NCBI GenBank assembly: GCA_902168105.1
Contig: CABHOY010000020.1
Span: forward strand, 1 to 64,000
Direction of reading: 5' to 3'
From: an uncultured Flavihumibacter sp.
GTDB taxonomy: Bacteria > Bacteroidota > Bacteroidia > Chitinophagales > Chitinophagaceae
DNA: 64,000 nt
The notes beneath the pieces were generated by a model that worked only from the letters and a program-made list of their open reading frames with translations, searched no databases and was not told the origin of the DNA. A program made the position numbers and the translations under genes. Numbering within the stretch: the stretch's first letter is position 1; each line of letters begins with the position of its first letter. Shown one piece after another: positions 6,947 through 17,967 of this stretch.

Positions 6947-7219
6947 ATGAGTTACGTATTGCTGCAGGGCTCATCTTCCAAAGTGGAACGTATTGAATTG
7001 CATGATTGCCCTAAATGTAAACACGGTGTTCTTGAAGACAGGGTACCGCGTGGTTTTTTTGTAAAATATATATTGGCCGCTTTTCCTATCCGCAGGTATA
7101 TCTGTTATTCCTGCCTGAAGAGAAGTTATGTTTGGCATAAGCCACAAGCAAAACAAATGCATGTGGAAACACCAATGCCGGTTATCAGGAACAAACCTGT
7201 GGCTATACCGGCACACTAA
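6947..7219 (+). CDS. Small protein with two CxxC motifs (zinc-ribbon-like)
   Basis: A 90-aa protein with CPKC at about residue 21 and CYSC at about residue 53, a pattern of two cysteine knuckles expected to bind one zinc ion. A hydrophobic stretch (FFVKYILAAFPI) lies between them. The C-terminal 30 residues are Pro/Met-rich and probably disordered. No catalytic motif is visible. A hairpin at 7262 follows, so it is probably monocistronic. It precedes the polysaccharide locus by about 0.8 kb, but nothing ties it to that locus. Confidence 0.6.
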   Translation: MSYVLLQGSSSKVERIELHDCPKCKHGVLEDRVPRGFFVKYILAAFPIRRYICYSCLKRSYVWHKPQAKQMHVETPMPVIRNKPVAIPAH

Positions 7220-7261
7220 CTGTGGAATAACGTAAAGACATATATTTTTTTGTAGTAAACT

Positions 7262-7299
7262 TTACCCGGTGCTTGAAAAAGTTCCGGGTAATTTATTTT
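7262..7299 (+). terminator. Hairpin terminator after the double-CxxC gene
   Basis: TTACCCGG (7262-7269) pairs with CCGGGTAA (7284-7291), followed by TTTATTTT. It is 42 nt past the stop codon. Confidence 0.6.
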
Positions 7300-8040
7300 A
7301 GATAACCCTGGATGATCATACAAGTAATAGTTTGAATTTGTTTTATTTTTTATTTGTTACTCCTTTTTGTTTAAAGGCAATGGATGAGCTCCTGTTTTTT
7401 AAATCTCCAAAACAAACTCATGTCAATAATTGTTATCAAGTGTGGTATGTCGAAAGATTGGCAACTCTGCTTTTTGGTATAGTGTTTGTTTCAACTGTCT
7501 CACCAAACAACTTGAATAACAAGCATTCACTTTAAAGTATGCTAAAAACACCTTTAGAGTAAAGTATAACCAGGTAAGTCAACTTAACTCACATGCCATG
7601 AGAAACTCGTTGCTTCATGCGAATACCATATTCTTTAAAAGAAAGACCCATGATGGAAAGGCAGGCTCCGTCCAAATCTTTGACGTGTTTGATATATGTG
7701 ATTCATTAATGGTGGTGATTTAACGCTGCGTAGAAATACGCAATATTAAATTCTGTGTGTTTGTTAATTAATAGAGAATGAAAATAATATTCTGACGATA
7801 TAGCGCAAGTGTAGGCAGTATAGATAATTTGTATGAATCAATGTGTTTTTAATATTAAGACTTATAAATATTAGTGTTAAAAACATGTGGCTAAACTCAT
7901 CTGTAAACTGGACAAAATTTAACATTATGTATTTATTTTGCACGCAGGTTAGAACTTAAAATGCTGAAAAACACACTGTTTGAAAGAGATTCCGAGTTAA
8001 TGAAATAATGATACAGTTTTAACCTTATCTAATTAAACCG
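7300..8040 (+). other. Long AT-rich leader region upstream of the polysaccharide locus
   Basis: No convincing gene. A plus-strand frame at 7332-7535 is low-complexity and unsupported. The best promoter-like sequence near the first polysaccharide gene is TTATTTTG at 7933-7940, one mismatch from TAnnTTTG, which would give a leader of roughly 95 nt. No antitermination gene or RNA motif was recognised. The size of the gap suggests regulated transcription of the locus. Confidence 0.3.
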
Positions 8041-9972
8041 ATGACTAAGAGATCATGGATTACCCCATCCTGGCTGATTTTGTTATTAGACCTCGGGTGT
8101 TCGATTGTTGCAATGAGCTTGTCTTTTTTACTCAGGCTTAACTTTAACCTCGAAGACTTTGGTCGATACCCCATGCAGGATATTGTTTTGGTTGTAGTGA
8201 GTGTGAATTTATTATTGTCGTTATTGTTTCGTACTTACACAGGCATTGTGAGGTATACGAGCATGGCTGATATAGGACGCATTTCCTGCGTAAGCCTTGT
8301 CAGTGCTATTATTTACTACTACATCAACGTTGCAGCATTTAACTATACGGCGGAGAATATGTTCCCCCTGTCTGTTATTGCTATCAACTTCTTCATCAAT
8401 ACATTCTTCCTCTTATCTTACAGGCTCTTTGTAAAATGGGCTTTTAATTATTACAGCAGATACGGTACGATCAATAAAACGAGAGCAGTTATCTATAATG
8501 CAGGTCATTCAGGTTTGATGGTGCGTAAAGCCATTAGCGAAGATCAGACAGGTAACATACGTATAGCTGGTTTTATTGATGAAAAGTTCACCCGCTCGGG
8601 TAAACGCCTTGATGGGTTGCCTATCTATGGCTCTTCCAGGAACTCGCTTGAACGGTTGATGAAACAGGAAAAGGTGAAACTGCTCATCGTTGCAGAAGAA
8701 GCGCTGGATGCGCAAGTGCTGAACGATCTTGTAGATAATTGCATCGCGCTGAACATTAAAGTACAAAAAGTACTGCCCGTGAAGAAATGGATCAACGCAG
8801 GATGGAGCCCTGCCAAATTGCAGGACATCAAAATTGAAGACCTGCTGGAAAGATCTGTTATCAGCATCAATAATGAACAGGTTAGCCGTGAAGCAAAAGG
8901 GAAAGCCATCCTCGTTACCGGTGCTGCGGGTTCTATAGGTAGTGAACTGGTCAGGCAGCTGGTTAAACTGCAGCCTTCAGTTGTTGTAATGTGCGATAAG
9001 GCCGAATCCCCTCTGCATGAACTGGAACTGGAAATAGCAGAACTAGTGCCCGGTACGCCTATAGTTTCTTATATATCAAATATATGCGACCGGGTTCGTA
9101 TGCAGCAGTTATTCGAAGTATATGAACCTTCTGTTGTATATCACGCTGCTGCCTATAAACATGTGCCCATGATGGAAAAGAACCCATCTGTGGCCGTACT
9201 GAACAATGTATTGGGTACAAAGATCCTTGCGGAAATGTCCGTGGAATTCGGCGTTGAGAAATTCGTAATGGTATCCACCGATAAAGCAGTGAACCCTACG
9301 AATGTAATGGGCGCTTCTAAAAGAGTAGCTGAGATCTTTATACAAGCCTACAATAATCATGTTAACCGCCAGTATAAAAAATCAGGCCCTGTGTATGGTA
9401 TTCCGCCTACAAGGTTTATCACAACAAGGTTTGGTAATGTATTAGGTTCTAACGGTTCTGTTATACCGCGCTTTAAACAGCAACTTGAGAAAGGCGGACC
9501 GTTGACAGTGACTCACCCTGACATCACCCGTTATTTCATGACCATCCCTGAAGCTTGCCAGCTGGTGCTGGAAGCAGGCGCTATGGGACAAGGCGGTGAG
9601 ATCTTCGTGTTCGATATGGGACAACCAGTGAAAATCGCTGAACTGGCCAGTAAAATGATCCGCATGAGCGGGAGGGAACCTGGCAAAGATATACAGGTAG
9701 TATTCACAGGACTACGGCCGGGAGAGAAACTATATGAGGAACTATTGAACAATGCAGAGAATACACTCAGTACTTATCATGAGAAAATTATGATAGCACG
9801 TGTTCGTGAATATGATTTCGTCGAAGTGAATGAGCATATTGAACAACTGCTAGCTTCCGCGCAAAAGCATTATATCACTCCAACAGTGGCTCTGATGAAA
9901 CAACTAGTACCAGAATTTATCAGCAAGAATTCAGCGTACGAGCATCTGGACAAAGATAAAATAAAGCTATAG
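8041..9972 (+). CDS. Membrane-bound UDP-GlcNAc 4,6-dehydratase (WbpM/PglF/CapD family)
   Basis: A 643-aa protein. Four N-terminal membrane helices (about residues 11-32, 47-64, 80-98, 108-130) are followed by a Rossmann-like linker domain and a short-chain dehydrogenase domain. The NAD-binding motif GAAGSIG is at 294-300. The active-site segment STDKAVNPTNVMGASKR starts at 412, with Met423 in place of the usual Tyr and Lys427, as known for the large WbpM-type enzymes. These convert UDP-GlcNAc to the 4-keto-6-deoxy sugar. With the DegT, PglD-like and PglC-like genes downstream this fits synthesis of UDP-di-N-acetylbacillosamine. It is the first gene of the locus, separated from the next by a hairpin. 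Confidence 0.93.
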   Translation: MTKRSWITPSWLILLLDLGCSIVAMSLSFLLRLNFNLEDFGRYPMQDIVLVVVSVNLLLSLLFRTYTGIVRYTSMADIGRISCVSLVSAIIYYYINVAAFNYTAENMFPLSVIAINFFINTFFLLSYRLFVKWAFNYYSRYGTINKTRAVIYNAGHSGLMVRKAISEDQTGNIRIAGFIDEKFTRSGKRLDGLPIYGSSRNSLERLMKQEKVKLLIVAEEALDAQVLNDLVDNCIALNIKVQKVLPVKKWINAGWSPAKLQDIKIEDLLERSVISINNEQVSREAKGKAILVTGAAGSIGSELVRQLVKLQPSVVVMCDKAESPLHELELEIAELVPGTPIVSYISNICDRVRMQQLFEVYEPSVVYHAAAYKHVPMMEKNPSVAVLNNVLGTKILAEMSVEFGVEKFVMVSTDKAVNPTNVMGASKRVAEIFIQAYNNHVNRQYKKSGPVYGIPPTRFITTRFGNVLGSNGSVIPRFKQQLEKGGPLTVTHPDITRYFMTIPEACQLVLEAGAMGQGGEIFVFDMGQPVKIAELASKMIRMSGREPGKDIQVVFTGLRPGEKLYEELLNNAENTLSTYHEKIMIARVREYDFVEVNEHIEQLLASAQKHYITPTVALMKQLVPEFISKNSAYEHLDKDKIKL

Positions 9973-9992
9973 TTAGAATCAATGAATGATCA

Positions 9993-10031
9993 TCAGCATA
10001 TCACCTGATATGCTGACAATATATATTTTTT
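9993..10031 (+). terminator. Intra-operon hairpin between dehydratase and export gene
   Basis: TCAGCATATCA (9993-10003) and TGATATGCTGA (10006-10016) pair perfectly with a 2-nt loop, followed by an AT-rich stretch ending in TTTTTT (10026-10031). It lies 21 nt past the stop of the dehydratase gene and 18 nt before the next start region. It may act as a partial terminator or attenuator that lowers expression of the downstream genes. Confidence 0.5.
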
Positions 10032-10048
10032 AAACAGCTAAATAAATA

Positions 10049-10900
10049 ATGAGGATTATTAACTACGGGAGTCGCACTACAAAACCCAGATTGTACCTGC
10101 TGTTGTTGTTGGCAGGTAGTATGTCTCTATATTTTGCATCTTGTTCAGCGCCCAAAAACATTACGTACTTCAGAGATATTCCTGATTCGGCGAAAAAGAC
10201 AGTCATTGATCAAACGACTTTCTATACCCCTCAGATCCAGCCGGACGATATTTTGCAGGTAACGATACAAACACTAGATCCTTCTTCTACAGCATTGCTG
10301 AACCAGCAAAACACCGCTACATGGCAGGTAACCGCCAATAGCACCGGGCAGGGTGGTTCGGCTCCTACGTCTTCATCTTCGTCTGTAAGCGGTTACCTGG
10401 TCGATAAAGACGGGTACGTCGTTCTGCCTCTTATAGGGAAGATGTTTGTGAAAGGGAAATCGACAGACGTGGTACGCGATGAAGTCAGGACTAAAGCAGC
10501 GGAGTTCTACAAAGATCCCGTGGTAAACGTCAGGTTTGTGAACTTTAAGATCACCGTGCTGGGAGAAGTTGCCAAACCCGCATCTTATATCATGCCGAAT
10601 GAAAAAGTGAGTTTGCTGGATGCATTGGGCATGGCCGGCGATCTTACCATTTATGGCAAACGGGAGAATATCCTACTGATAAGAGATTCCGGCGCTAAAA
10701 AGGAGTTTATCCGTTTTAATATAAATGATAGCAGAATGTTCTCATCTCCCTATTTCTATTTACGCCAGGGCGATGTTGTGTACGTGGAGCCTAATAAAGC
10801 AAAAGTAGCGTCTACCGACGTTGCAAGGACGAGGAATTTCACAATAGCGGTATCCTTATTGTCACTTATAGTTGTGCTTGCAACTAGGATTAAACTTTAA
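10049..10900 (+). CDS. Outer-membrane polysaccharide export lipoprotein (Wza-like)
   Basis: A 283-aa protein with a lipoprotein signal peptide; the lipobox ends at Cys32 in YFASCSAP. A polysaccharide export (Poly_export) domain covers about residues 55-150 (QPDDILQVTIQTLDP, GYLVDKDGYVVLPLIGKM). An SLBB domain follows (FKITVLGEVAKPASYIMPNEKVSLLDAL). A C-terminal hydrophobic segment (about 262-280) fits the amphipathic helix that crosses the outer membrane in Wza. It forms the exit channel for the polymer and works with the Wzc-like gene that starts 4 nt downstream. A Ser/Thr-rich insert near residues 105-125 is unusual. Confidence 0.93.
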   Translation: MRIINYGSRTTKPRLYLLLLLAGSMSLYFASCSAPKNITYFRDIPDSAKKTVIDQTTFYTPQIQPDDILQVTIQTLDPSSTALLNQQNTATWQVTANSTGQGGSAPTSSSSSVSGYLVDKDGYVVLPLIGKMFVKGKSTDVVRDEVRTKAAEFYKDPVVNVRFVNFKITVLGEVAKPASYIMPNEKVSLLDALGMAGDLTIYGKRENILLIRDSGAKKEFIRFNINDSRMFSSPYFYLRQGDVVYVEPNKAKVASTDVARTRNFTIAVSLLSLIVVLATRIKL

Positions 10901-10904
10901 TTAA

Positions 10905-13292
10905 ATGAACGGTAGAAAACACGTAAATGGCGCTTTAAATGACAAGCTGGAAATGGAGCTTTTGCCTGACACCACGTTGGATATACAAAATGTGATAGAG
11001 AAACTGCGCAACAGATGGTATTGGTTCGTCATCTGCCTGCTGTTGACTGGCTCACTGGCATGGGCTTATTTAAGATATGCAACTCCCCAGTATAATATCA
11101 ATGCGAAGATCCTGGTAAAAGACGATAAAAAAGGCGGCGATATACAAGGACAGGAAATATTAGACCAGATGGGGTTATTCAGCACTAAGAGTAATGTCGA
11201 TAACGAAGTTGAGATCCTGAAGTCGAGGTCTATTATTGAGAAAGTGGTAAGGGACCTGAAGCTGAATGTCAACTACGTGGTGGAAGGTAATCTGAAAAAG
11301 TCAGAAGTGCTCGACGTACCATTCACTGCCAATTGGGTATACCTGAAAGATACGCTCAGAAATGTGCAGTATGTTTTAAAACCACTTAATGAAAAGAAAT
11401 TCCTGTTCAAAGACAGGAAGACTACAAAGGAACTGAACTGGGGTGATACCATCACGCTGGAAGAAGGAGTGCTATGCATCAACAGGAACAGCAGGTTTGA
11501 ACTGGTCGATGTGGAGTATCTCATAAACGTCACCTCATTTGATAATGCAGTAGCAGCTTATCAGAAAAGGATCAAAATAGAGGTGCCCAATAAACAGGTG
11601 AGCGTGATCAATCTTGGTATAGAATCGACCATACCCAGAAAAGGAGAGATCATCCTTAATAAATTAATTGATAAATACCTTCAGGCCAGCGTGGAAGATA
11701 AGAACAGGATAGTGGACAGCACTATCGCGTTCGTAGATAACAGGCTGGTATTGGTAAGCAGCGAACTGACCGGTGTTGAAAGACAGATCCAGCAGTTCAA
11801 ACAGGCCAATGATCTGGCTGACCTCGATGCACAATCCAAAGTGCTGGTGTCAGGTACGGAAGACCTTACCAAACAGCTCACCGAACAGGAAGTGAGACTG
11901 AGCATAGTAGAGTCCATTGAGCAATACCTGAAAGATCAGAACAATAGCAAACGTATCGTACCGTCTTCCCTTGTTGTACAGGACCCTACCTTCCTGGGCA
12001 TCGTGGAGAGATATAACGCACTGCAGCTGGAAAGGCAACGCAGTCTGATGACCACGACAGAGTCGAATCCTTTTATAAAAAATGTAGATCAGCAACTGGC
12101 TTCCCTGAGAGAGGATATGATATCCAACATAACTTCAATGAAGAATAATGTTGTGATTGGTATTAACCAGCTGAAAAACCGTATGGGAGGCATCAGTAGC
12201 CAGATCAAACAGGTGCCTGGTAAGGAGAGGGTGTTCCTCGACTTTTCAAGGCAACAGGCTGTAAAACAGGAACTGTATCTCTTCCTGCTGAAGAAACGTG
12301 AAGAGTCGGCCATTTCTAAATCATCCAACCTCGCAATTGCAAGGATCATCGATCCTGCTAAAAGTGATGCCGCTCCATTTGCTCCTAAACGGACCCTGTT
12401 CTATTTATTTGCATTGCTGGCAGGTGTTGCTATTCCATCCCTGGCTTTATATCTTAAAGACCTCTTTAATCGCAGGGTGGGCAGCCGTGAAGATATCACC
12501 AACAATACGCCTGTTCCGATCCTCGCAGAAGTGGGACATTCCGATCATAAAGAACTCGTTGTTGTACGGAAAGGTTCTGTTGCTCCGGTGGTAGAGCAGT
12601 TCCGCGCTATCAGAACGAATCTTCAGTTCATCCTGGGCGATAAAGGACAGGTGATCCTGCTCACATCAAGTATGAGTGGCGAAGGGAAATCCTTTGTAGC
12701 TACTAATATAGCCTCCGTACTTGCGCTTTCCGGAAAGTCCGTAGTGTTGATGGAAATGGACCTTCGTAAACCGAAGATCTCAGAACAACTGGGACTGGTG
12801 AATCAGTTCGGGTTTAGTACATATGTGATTGGAAAGACCAGCATTGACGATCTGATCCGGCCTTCCGGGTTCCATGAAAATTGTTACATCGTCTCTTCCG
12901 GACCTATTCCTCCGAATCCGGCAGAACTGTTACTGCTGGATGCTACGGAAAAATTATTCCGTGAGTTGAAAACACGTTTTGATTATATCATCATAGATAC
13001 AGCACCGGTAGGACTTGTTACAGATGCGCAGCTGCTGGGCCGCTTTGCTGATACGACGCTTTACCTGGTAAGGCAGGGGTATACTTTCAAACAGCAGTTG
13101 CTGCTCTCAAGAGATCTGCATCTTAACAAGAAACTGCCTAAGATCAATATCATTGTGAATGATGTTAAAATAGGCAGTGGCTACGGGTATGGTTACGGAT
13201 ACGGCTATGGTTATGGTTACGGTTATTCCGAAACGCCACAGTCAACGAATGGATTAATATCTAAAGTGAAACGTTCGCTCGCGAAGAAGTAA
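10905..13292 (+). CDS. Wzc-type polysaccharide co-polymerase and tyrosine autokinase
   Basis: A 795-aa inner-membrane protein. TM1 (about 39-58) and TM2 (about 505-523) flank a large periplasmic Wzz domain with coiled-coil helices. The cytoplasmic BY-kinase domain has Walker [10 protein letters not shown] (about 588-596), a Walker A' variant LMEMDLRKP, and Walker B YIIIDTAP (about 692). The tail has eight consecutive Gly-Tyr pairs (residues 759-774), the tyrosine cluster that is autophosphorylated in this family. Phosphorylation cycles control chain length and export through the Wza-like pore. The CpsB-like phosphatase at 42372 is the likely opposing enzyme. The tail dipeptide is encoded by varied codons rather than an exact DNA repeat. 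Confidence 0.95.
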   Translation: MNGRKHVNGALNDKLEMELLPDTTLDIQNVIEKLRNRWYWFVICLLLTGSLAWAYLRYATPQYNINAKILVKDDKKGGDIQGQEILDQMGLFSTKSNVDNEVEILKSRSIIEKVVRDLKLNVNYVVEGNLKKSEVLDVPFTANWVYLKDTLRNVQYVLKPLNEKKFLFKDRKTTKELNWGDTITLEEGVLCINRNSRFELVDVEYLINVTSFDNAVAAYQKRIKIEVPNKQVSVINLGIESTIPRKGEIILNKLIDKYLQASVEDKNRIVDSTIAFVDNRLVLVSSELTGVERQIQQFKQANDLADLDAQSKVLVSGTEDLTKQLTEQEVRLSIVESIEQYLKDQNNSKRIVPSSLVVQDPTFLGIVERYNALQLERQRSLMTTTESNPFIKNVDQQLASLREDMISNITSMKNNVVIGINQLKNRMGGISSQIKQVPGKERVFLDFSRQQAVKQELYLFLLKKREESAISKSSNLAIARIIDPAKSDAAPFAPKRTLFYLFALLAGVAIPSLALYLKDLFNRRVGSREDITNNTPVPILAEVGHSDHKELVVVRKGSVAPVVEQFRAIRTNLQFILGDKGQVILLTSSMSGEGKSFVATNIASVLALSGKSVVLMEMDLRKPKISEQLGLVNQFGFSTYVIGKTSIDDLIRPSGFHENCYIVSSGPIPPNPAELLLLDATEKLFRELKTRFDYIIIDTAPVGLVTDAQLLGRFADTTLYLVRQGYTFKQQLLLSRDLHLNKKLPKINIIVNDVKIGSGYGYGYGYGYGYGYGYSETPQSTNGLISKVKRSLAKK

Positions 13293-13333
13293 CGCATATA
13301 TGTCAACTTTCTAATTTTTTTAATCTGTTTTAT

Positions 13334-14689
13334 ATGAATAACGTGGTCGAAGAAATTAAGCAGCTTCACATACCTGCGGAGGTTGAAGCATTAAATGATC
13401 AACGCAGCATTGCCATCATTGGGTTAGGATATGTGGGCTTGCCACTGGCAATTGAATTTGGGAAGCATTATAATGTAATAGGTTTTGACATTAATCAGGA
13501 ACGTATATCGGAACTGAGTGAAGGTCAGGACCGCACGAAAGAAGCAGACATGGATGAGCTGCTGGAAGCCATCCGCCTGAAAGGGAAAAATGGAAAGTCA
13601 CGCAAGGGCTTGAGTTTTTCTTTCGATAAGGAAGCGCTCCGGCAATACAATACATTTATTGTGACCGTTCCGACGCCTATTGACCAGTTTAAGGCGCCTG
13701 ACCTGCGACCATTGTTACGTGCCTCAGAAATGATCGGAGCAGTCCTGAAACCCGGTGATATCGTCATCTACGAGTCAACGGTATATCCAGGTTGTACAGA
13801 GGAAGACTGTGTACCTGTGTTGGAAAGGGTATCGGGGTTAAAGTTCAATAAGGATTTCTTCGTTGGATATTCTCCGGAAAGGATCAATCCGGGCGACAAG
13901 GTAAATACCCTCACTAAGATAAAAAAGGTGACCAGTGGCTCTACGCCGGAGATAGCTACTATAGTAGATAATCTGTATAGTTCCATCATTAAGGCGGGTA
14001 CGCACAAAGCGCCCAGCATAAAAGTGGCGGAAGCCTCTAAAGCTATCGAAAATGCACAGCGTGACGTGAATATCTCATTCGTGAATGAGCTGGCCCTGAT
14101 CTTTGACAGGATCGGGATAGACACTCATGATGTGATCGAAGCGGCCGGTACCAAATGGAATTTCCTGAAGTATAAACCAGGATTGGTGGGAGGTCATTGT
14201 ATAGGAGTGGATCCTTATTATCTGGCCCATAAAGCGGAATCGTTGGGTTATCATCCACAGGTTATTCTCTCCGGAAGAAGGGTGAATGACATGATGGGAC
14301 AGTTCGTCGCCAATAAGGTGGTGAAACTGATGATCGAAAAGGATCATAAAATAAAGGGCTCAAAAGCACTGATCCTGGGCATCACATTTAAAGAAAATTG
14401 CCCGGATGTGAGAAATACAAGGGTAGTAGATATCTATCACGAGCTGGAGCAGTTCGGACTGGATGTAGATATATACGATCCATGGGCGAATGAGGAAGCC
14501 GTATACCATGAATATGGTGTCGATATCATCAAGCAACTCAGCAATTCGGTTGTTTATGACGCCATCATTGTAGCGGTTGCTCACCAGGAGTTCCTGGAAC
14601 TGGATTATAAGAAAATCATCAGAAATAACGGGGTCATCTTTGATACCAAGGCTTGTCTTAACAGGGATTTGGTAGACGCACGGTTGTAA
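13334..14689 (+). CDS. UDP-N-acetylhexosamine 6-dehydrogenase (TviB/WbpO/WecC type)
   Basis: A 451-aa nucleotide-sugar dehydrogenase. The NAD-binding [14 protein letters not shown] follows an unusual N-terminal extension of about 25 residues. The catalytic cysteine is in [17 protein letters not shown] (Cys289), and the C-terminal UDP-binding domain contains [20 protein letters not shown]. It oxidises the C6 hydroxyl of a UDP-N-acetylhexosamine to the uronic acid. The adjacent 2-epimerase gene suggests UDP-ManNAc to UDP-ManNAcA, although TviB-like enzymes also act on UDP-GlcNAc or GalNAc. A near-duplicate is at 41081. Confidence 0.93.
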   Translation: MNNVVEEIKQLHIPAEVEALNDQRSIAIIGLGYVGLPLAIEFGKHYNVIGFDINQERISELSEGQDRTKEADMDELLEAIRLKGKNGKSRKGLSFSFDKEALRQYNTFIVTVPTPIDQFKAPDLRPLLRASEMIGAVLKPGDIVIYESTVYPGCTEEDCVPVLERVSGLKFNKDFFVGYSPERINPGDKVNTLTKIKKVTSGSTPEIATIVDNLYSSIIKAGTHKAPSIKVAEASKAIENAQRDVNISFVNELALIFDRIGIDTHDVIEAAGTKWNFLKYKPGLVGGHCIGVDPYYLAHKAESLGYHPQVILSGRRVNDMMGQFVANKVVKLMIEKDHKIKGSKALILGITFKENCPDVRNTRVVDIYHELEQFGLDVDIYDPWANEEAVYHEYGVDIIKQLSNSVVYDAIIVAVAHQEFLELDYKKIIRNNGVIFDTKACLNRDLVDARL

Positions 14690-14699
14690 AGCATATATA

Positions 14700-15887
14700 A
14701 TGAAGAAAAAAGTATTGGTTGTTTTTGGTACAAGACCCGAAGCCATTAAAATGGCTCCACTGGTAAAAAGACTGATGAGCCATCCGGACAAATTTGAGGC
14801 GATTGTTTGTGTAACAGGACAGCATCGGGAGATGCTGGACCAGGTACTCCGGATCTTTGATATCACGCCGGATTATGATCTGAATATTATGAAGCAGGGA
14901 CAAGACCTGACGGATGTTACTGTCAGGGTCCTGGATGGCATGAGGAACGTACTAAATGAAGTGAAGCCGGATATAGTCCTGGTGCACGGAGATACTACCA
15001 CCTCAACTGCTGCTGCACTTGCTGCTTTTTACAAACAGATCCCTGTCGCACACGTTGAGGCAGGCCTGAGAACACACAATATCTACAGCCCGTGGCCTGA
15101 AGAGATGAACCGGAACATAACGGGACGTTTAGCTACCTGCCATTTTGCACCGACGGAAACGGCCAGGCAAAACCTGTTGAAAGAGGGCATAGCGGACGAT
15201 AGGATATATGTAACCGGTAATACTGTGATCGATGCGCTGTACCTGGTATTGGACAGAGTATTGACTGATGATCAGCTGAAACAGGAAACAGAGTGCGAAC
15301 TGGCGAAGATGGGAATTTCTATAGAACTGATCAATCAATGGAAGGATAACGGCACTCCGGCACTCAGGAAAATGATCCTGATAACGGGCCATCGCCGGGA
15401 GAACTTCGGTGATGGGTTCCTGAATATCTGTAATGCTATCAAAGAGCTCGCACAAGATCATAAGGACGTCGATTTTATCTACCCGGTGCATCTTAATCCG
15501 AATGTAAGAAAGCCTGTGGCGGATGTGCTGCTAAATGACCAATTGCCTAACGTGTTCATCATTGAGCCGTTGGAGTACCTCCCATTTATTTACCTGATGA
15601 ACCGCAGTTATCTCATTCTGACCGATAGCGGGGGAATACAGGAGGAAGCGCCTGGACTGGGAAAGCCAGTGCTTGTGATGAGGCATACTACAGAACGACC
15701 TGAAGCTGTAGCGGCAGGCACGGTGTCTTTGGTAGGTACAGACAAGGAAAAGATCTATCAGTATGTAAATAGTCTTCTTACAGACAAGACGGCTTACGAG
15801 AATATGTCCAATGCAGTGAACCCGTACGGAGACGGTAAGTCATGTGACAGGATAGTGAACCACATTAATGAATTACAGGTATTATGA
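14700..15887 (+). CDS. wecB: UDP-N-acetylglucosamine 2-epimerase (non-hydrolysing)
   Basis: A 395-aa protein spanning the usual family length. It opens with [19 protein letters not shown]. Active-site motifs are [25 protein letters not shown] and TGHRRENFG, with the UDP-binding [19 protein letters not shown] near residue 305. It interconverts UDP-GlcNAc and UDP-ManNAc and supplies the dehydrogenase encoded 10 nt upstream. Its stop overlaps the flippase start by 4 nt. A second, more distant epimerase of this family is at 26425. Confidence 0.95.
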   Translation: MKKKVLVVFGTRPEAIKMAPLVKRLMSHPDKFEAIVCVTGQHREMLDQVLRIFDITPDYDLNIMKQGQDLTDVTVRVLDGMRNVLNEVKPDIVLVHGDTTTSTAAALAAFYKQIPVAHVEAGLRTHNIYSPWPEEMNRNITGRLATCHFAPTETARQNLLKEGIADDRIYVTGNTVIDALYLVLDRVLTDDQLKQETECELAKMGISIELINQWKDNGTPALRKMILITGHRRENFGDGFLNICNAIKELAQDHKDVDFIYPVHLNPNVRKPVADVLLNDQLPNVFIIEPLEYLPFIYLMNRSYLILTDSGGIQEEAPGLGKPVLVMRHTTERPEAVAAGTVSLVGTDKEKIYQYVNSLLTDKTAYENMSNAVNPYGDGKSCDRIVNHINELQVL

Positions 15888-17407
15888 GCCGCAGCATATT
15901 AGTATCCAGGGTGATGGATATTCTGCCTGAAAGGGCCACCGGATTGATCAGGGGAAATCTTAAGTCTGATCTTGCCCGGAAGGTATCTTCTGGTATGGCG
16001 TGGACATTCATTGGTACTATTGGTTCGAGGATGCTGATCTTCCTGACGTATGTCGCAATAGCCAGGATACTGAAGACCCAGGGCTTTGGTGAATTGGGTA
16101 TGGTGAGGTCTACGGTAGATATGTTTGTGACTTTCGCCGGATTGGGACTTGGTATCACCGCCACAAAATTTATTTCAGAGTATGGCGCTACAGACAAGGC
16201 CAAGGTAGGGCGTATCATACGGATGTCTTATATGGTGTCGTGGGTTACAGGGATCGTCGTGGCCGCCAGTATTTTCGTTTTTGCTGAACCGCTGGCCGCT
16301 GTCTCGTTAAAGTCGACCGAACTGGTGAACGACCTGAAAATAGGTGGTGTGGCAATTCTGTTTTACTCTGTAGGCGGAATGCAAAACGGTATACTACTTG
16401 GACTGGAACGGTTTAAGAGTATTTCGAGGATAAATCTTACGGCAGGGATACTGAACATTCCAATAGCGGTTGTCCTTGCGTATTTTTTTGGAGTTTCAGG
16501 AGCGGTGATGTCACTGGCTTGCAATGCTATTATAATATGCGGCATTGGTTTCTATGAAGTCAGGAGGGCCGCAGCAGACAGGGGCATCAACGTGAGCGAG
16601 AGCGGGTTCTTCAAAGAGATCGGACTTTTATATTCTTACAGTCTGCCTGCGGTTTTAAGCGGAGGGCTTGTGTTGCCGGTAAACTGGTTCTGTAATGCAT
16701 TCCTGGTGGACATTCCGAATGGATATCAGCAGTTGGGTATTTATAATGCCGCATTGAACATCATGTTGGTTGTGACGGTTGTTAATGGAATGATCGGCCA
16801 GGCATTTTTGCCTTACGTAGTGCAGAACCTGAATACGGTCAACAGAAAGTTTGAAATGGTGAATAACTATTTGCCATGGACGGTAGGAATCTTTATCTCG
16901 CTGCCTTTCATGTATATTCCTGAACTGGGGAACCTGCTTTTTGGACGTGATTATGCGGGAGAGACATTAAAGACGTCGATCGTATTGGTGATGTTCACTA
17001 CAATCGTGGTGGCACACCGGCAGGGTATATCAAGGAATTTTACTGCAAAAGGATACATGTGGTGGAGCTTTTTGAGTAATGGTTTCTGGGGAGTGGTAGC
17101 ATTGGTCTGTATGTATTTTTTAAAAGAATATGGTGCAGTTGGAAGATCAGCGGCGTATGCTATTGCTTATCTGGTAAATACAATTGTGTTCATACCTTTT
17201 TATCTTTCCCGGAAACTGTGTGAAAGGGAGTTTGTGTTATCGTTGGAAAGTAATATTGTTTGGCTACTGATCTTGGGTTCGATAGGGTTGCTGGCTTTTG
17301 TGAATATTCCTTTTCTGGTGCGGATATTAATGCTGCCCTGTGTGATGGTAGTAATTGCTTTTTTATTGATTAAAATATTCAAACGCCATGGTGTTAGGGC
17401 AAATTAA
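15884..17407 (+). CDS. Wzx-type lipid-linked oligosaccharide flippase
   Basis: A 507-aa polytopic membrane protein with about 12-14 hydrophobic helices, belonging to the MATE/MVF-like polysaccharide transporter group. The N-terminal segment [20 protein letters not shown] and [16 protein letters not shown] are characteristic of Wzx proteins. It should move undecaprenyl-diphosphate-linked repeat units across the inner membrane. The start overlaps wecB by 4 nt and its 3' end overlaps the acyltransferase start by 20 nt, so translation is coupled. Flippase sequences are poorly conserved, so the substrate cannot be predicted. Confidence 0.9.
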   Translation: MSRSILVSRVMDILPERATGLIRGNLKSDLARKVSSGMAWTFIGTIGSRMLIFLTYVAIARILKTQGFGELGMVRSTVDMFVTFAGLGLGITATKFISEYGATDKAKVGRIIRMSYMVSWVTGIVVAASIFVFAEPLAAVSLKSTELVNDLKIGGVAILFYSVGGMQNGILLGLERFKSISRINLTAGILNIPIAVVLAYFFGVSGAVMSLACNAIIICGIGFYEVRRAAADRGINVSESGFFKEIGLLYSYSLPAVLSGGLVLPVNWFCNAFLVDIPNGYQQLGIYNAALNIMLVVTVVNGMIGQAFLPYVVQNLNTVNRKFEMVNNYLPWTVGIFISLPFMYIPELGNLLFGRDYAGETLKTSIVLVMFTTIVVAHRQGISRNFTAKGYMWWSFLSNGFWGVVALVCMYFLKEYGAVGRSAAYAIAYLVNTIVFIPFYLSRKLCEREFVLSLESNIVWLLILGSIGLLAFVNIPFLVRILMLPCVMVVIAFLLIKIFKRHGVRAN

Positions 17408-17942
17408 GAGAGCTATCCGGAAATATCAGTTGTCCAGAGTGCGCTTTGGCGGCCTGGGAACAGGTGTTGAGATTCAGCCGCATTATAGCTTTCAGAAAGC
17501 AGAAAATATTTTTATTGAAGACTATGTTTATATAGGTCCTCATGCTTTCATAAGTGGTTTGGGCGGTATTAAGATCTTCCGTGGCGTCATTATCGGGCCA
17601 CGCGTGAAAATTTATTCTGCCAACCATGTTTTTAGAAATGCGAGGGCTATTCCTTATGATGAAACACTGGATGAAAGACCCGTAGAGATCCACGAGAATG
17701 TCTGGATTGGCGGCGATGTTATCATCGTACCCGGTGCTATTATCGGAGAAGGTGTCATTGTAGGAGCAGGAAGTGTTGTATCGGGGAGGATACCACCTTT
17801 TTCAATTATCGCAGGGAATCCGGCGAAAGTTATTTCAACAAGAGACGAAGAACATTACCAGGAACTAAAAGCTAAAGACCTGGTTTATATTAAACTTAAG
17901 AAACAAGGTGCCCTGAAAGGAAATGGGGTGACCTGGAATTAG
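17388..17942 (+). CDS. Hexapeptide-repeat acyltransferase (WbbJ/NodL-like)
   Basis: A 184-aa left-handed beta-helix protein. Hexapeptide repeats run from about residue 45 to 150 (IEDYVYIGPHAFI, IIGPRVKIYSANHVF, WIGGDVIIVPGAIIGEGVIVGAGSVVSG), and the family-typical end is FSIIAGNPAKVI. The His in SANHVF is the probable catalytic residue. It most likely adds an O- or N-acetyl group to the repeat unit or a precursor, with acetyl-CoA as donor. It overlaps the flippase gene by 20 nt. Confidence 0.9.
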   Translation: MVLGQIKRAIRKYQLSRVRFGGLGTGVEIQPHYSFQKAENIFIEDYVYIGPHAFISGLGGIKIFRGVIIGPRVKIYSANHVFRNARAIPYDETLDERPVEIHENVWIGGDVIIVPGAIIGEGVIVGAGSVVSGRIPPFSIIAGNPAKVISTRDEEHYQELKAKDLVYIKLKKQGALKGNGVTWN

Positions 17943-17967
17943 CCAAAGGTCTGTCAATTCTAGAGTA

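Noticed and set aside
7332..7535. Plus-strand 67-codon frame before the polysaccharide locus
   Set aside because: AT-rich, Phe/Leu-rich with no family resemblance; probably chance in a long leader region.
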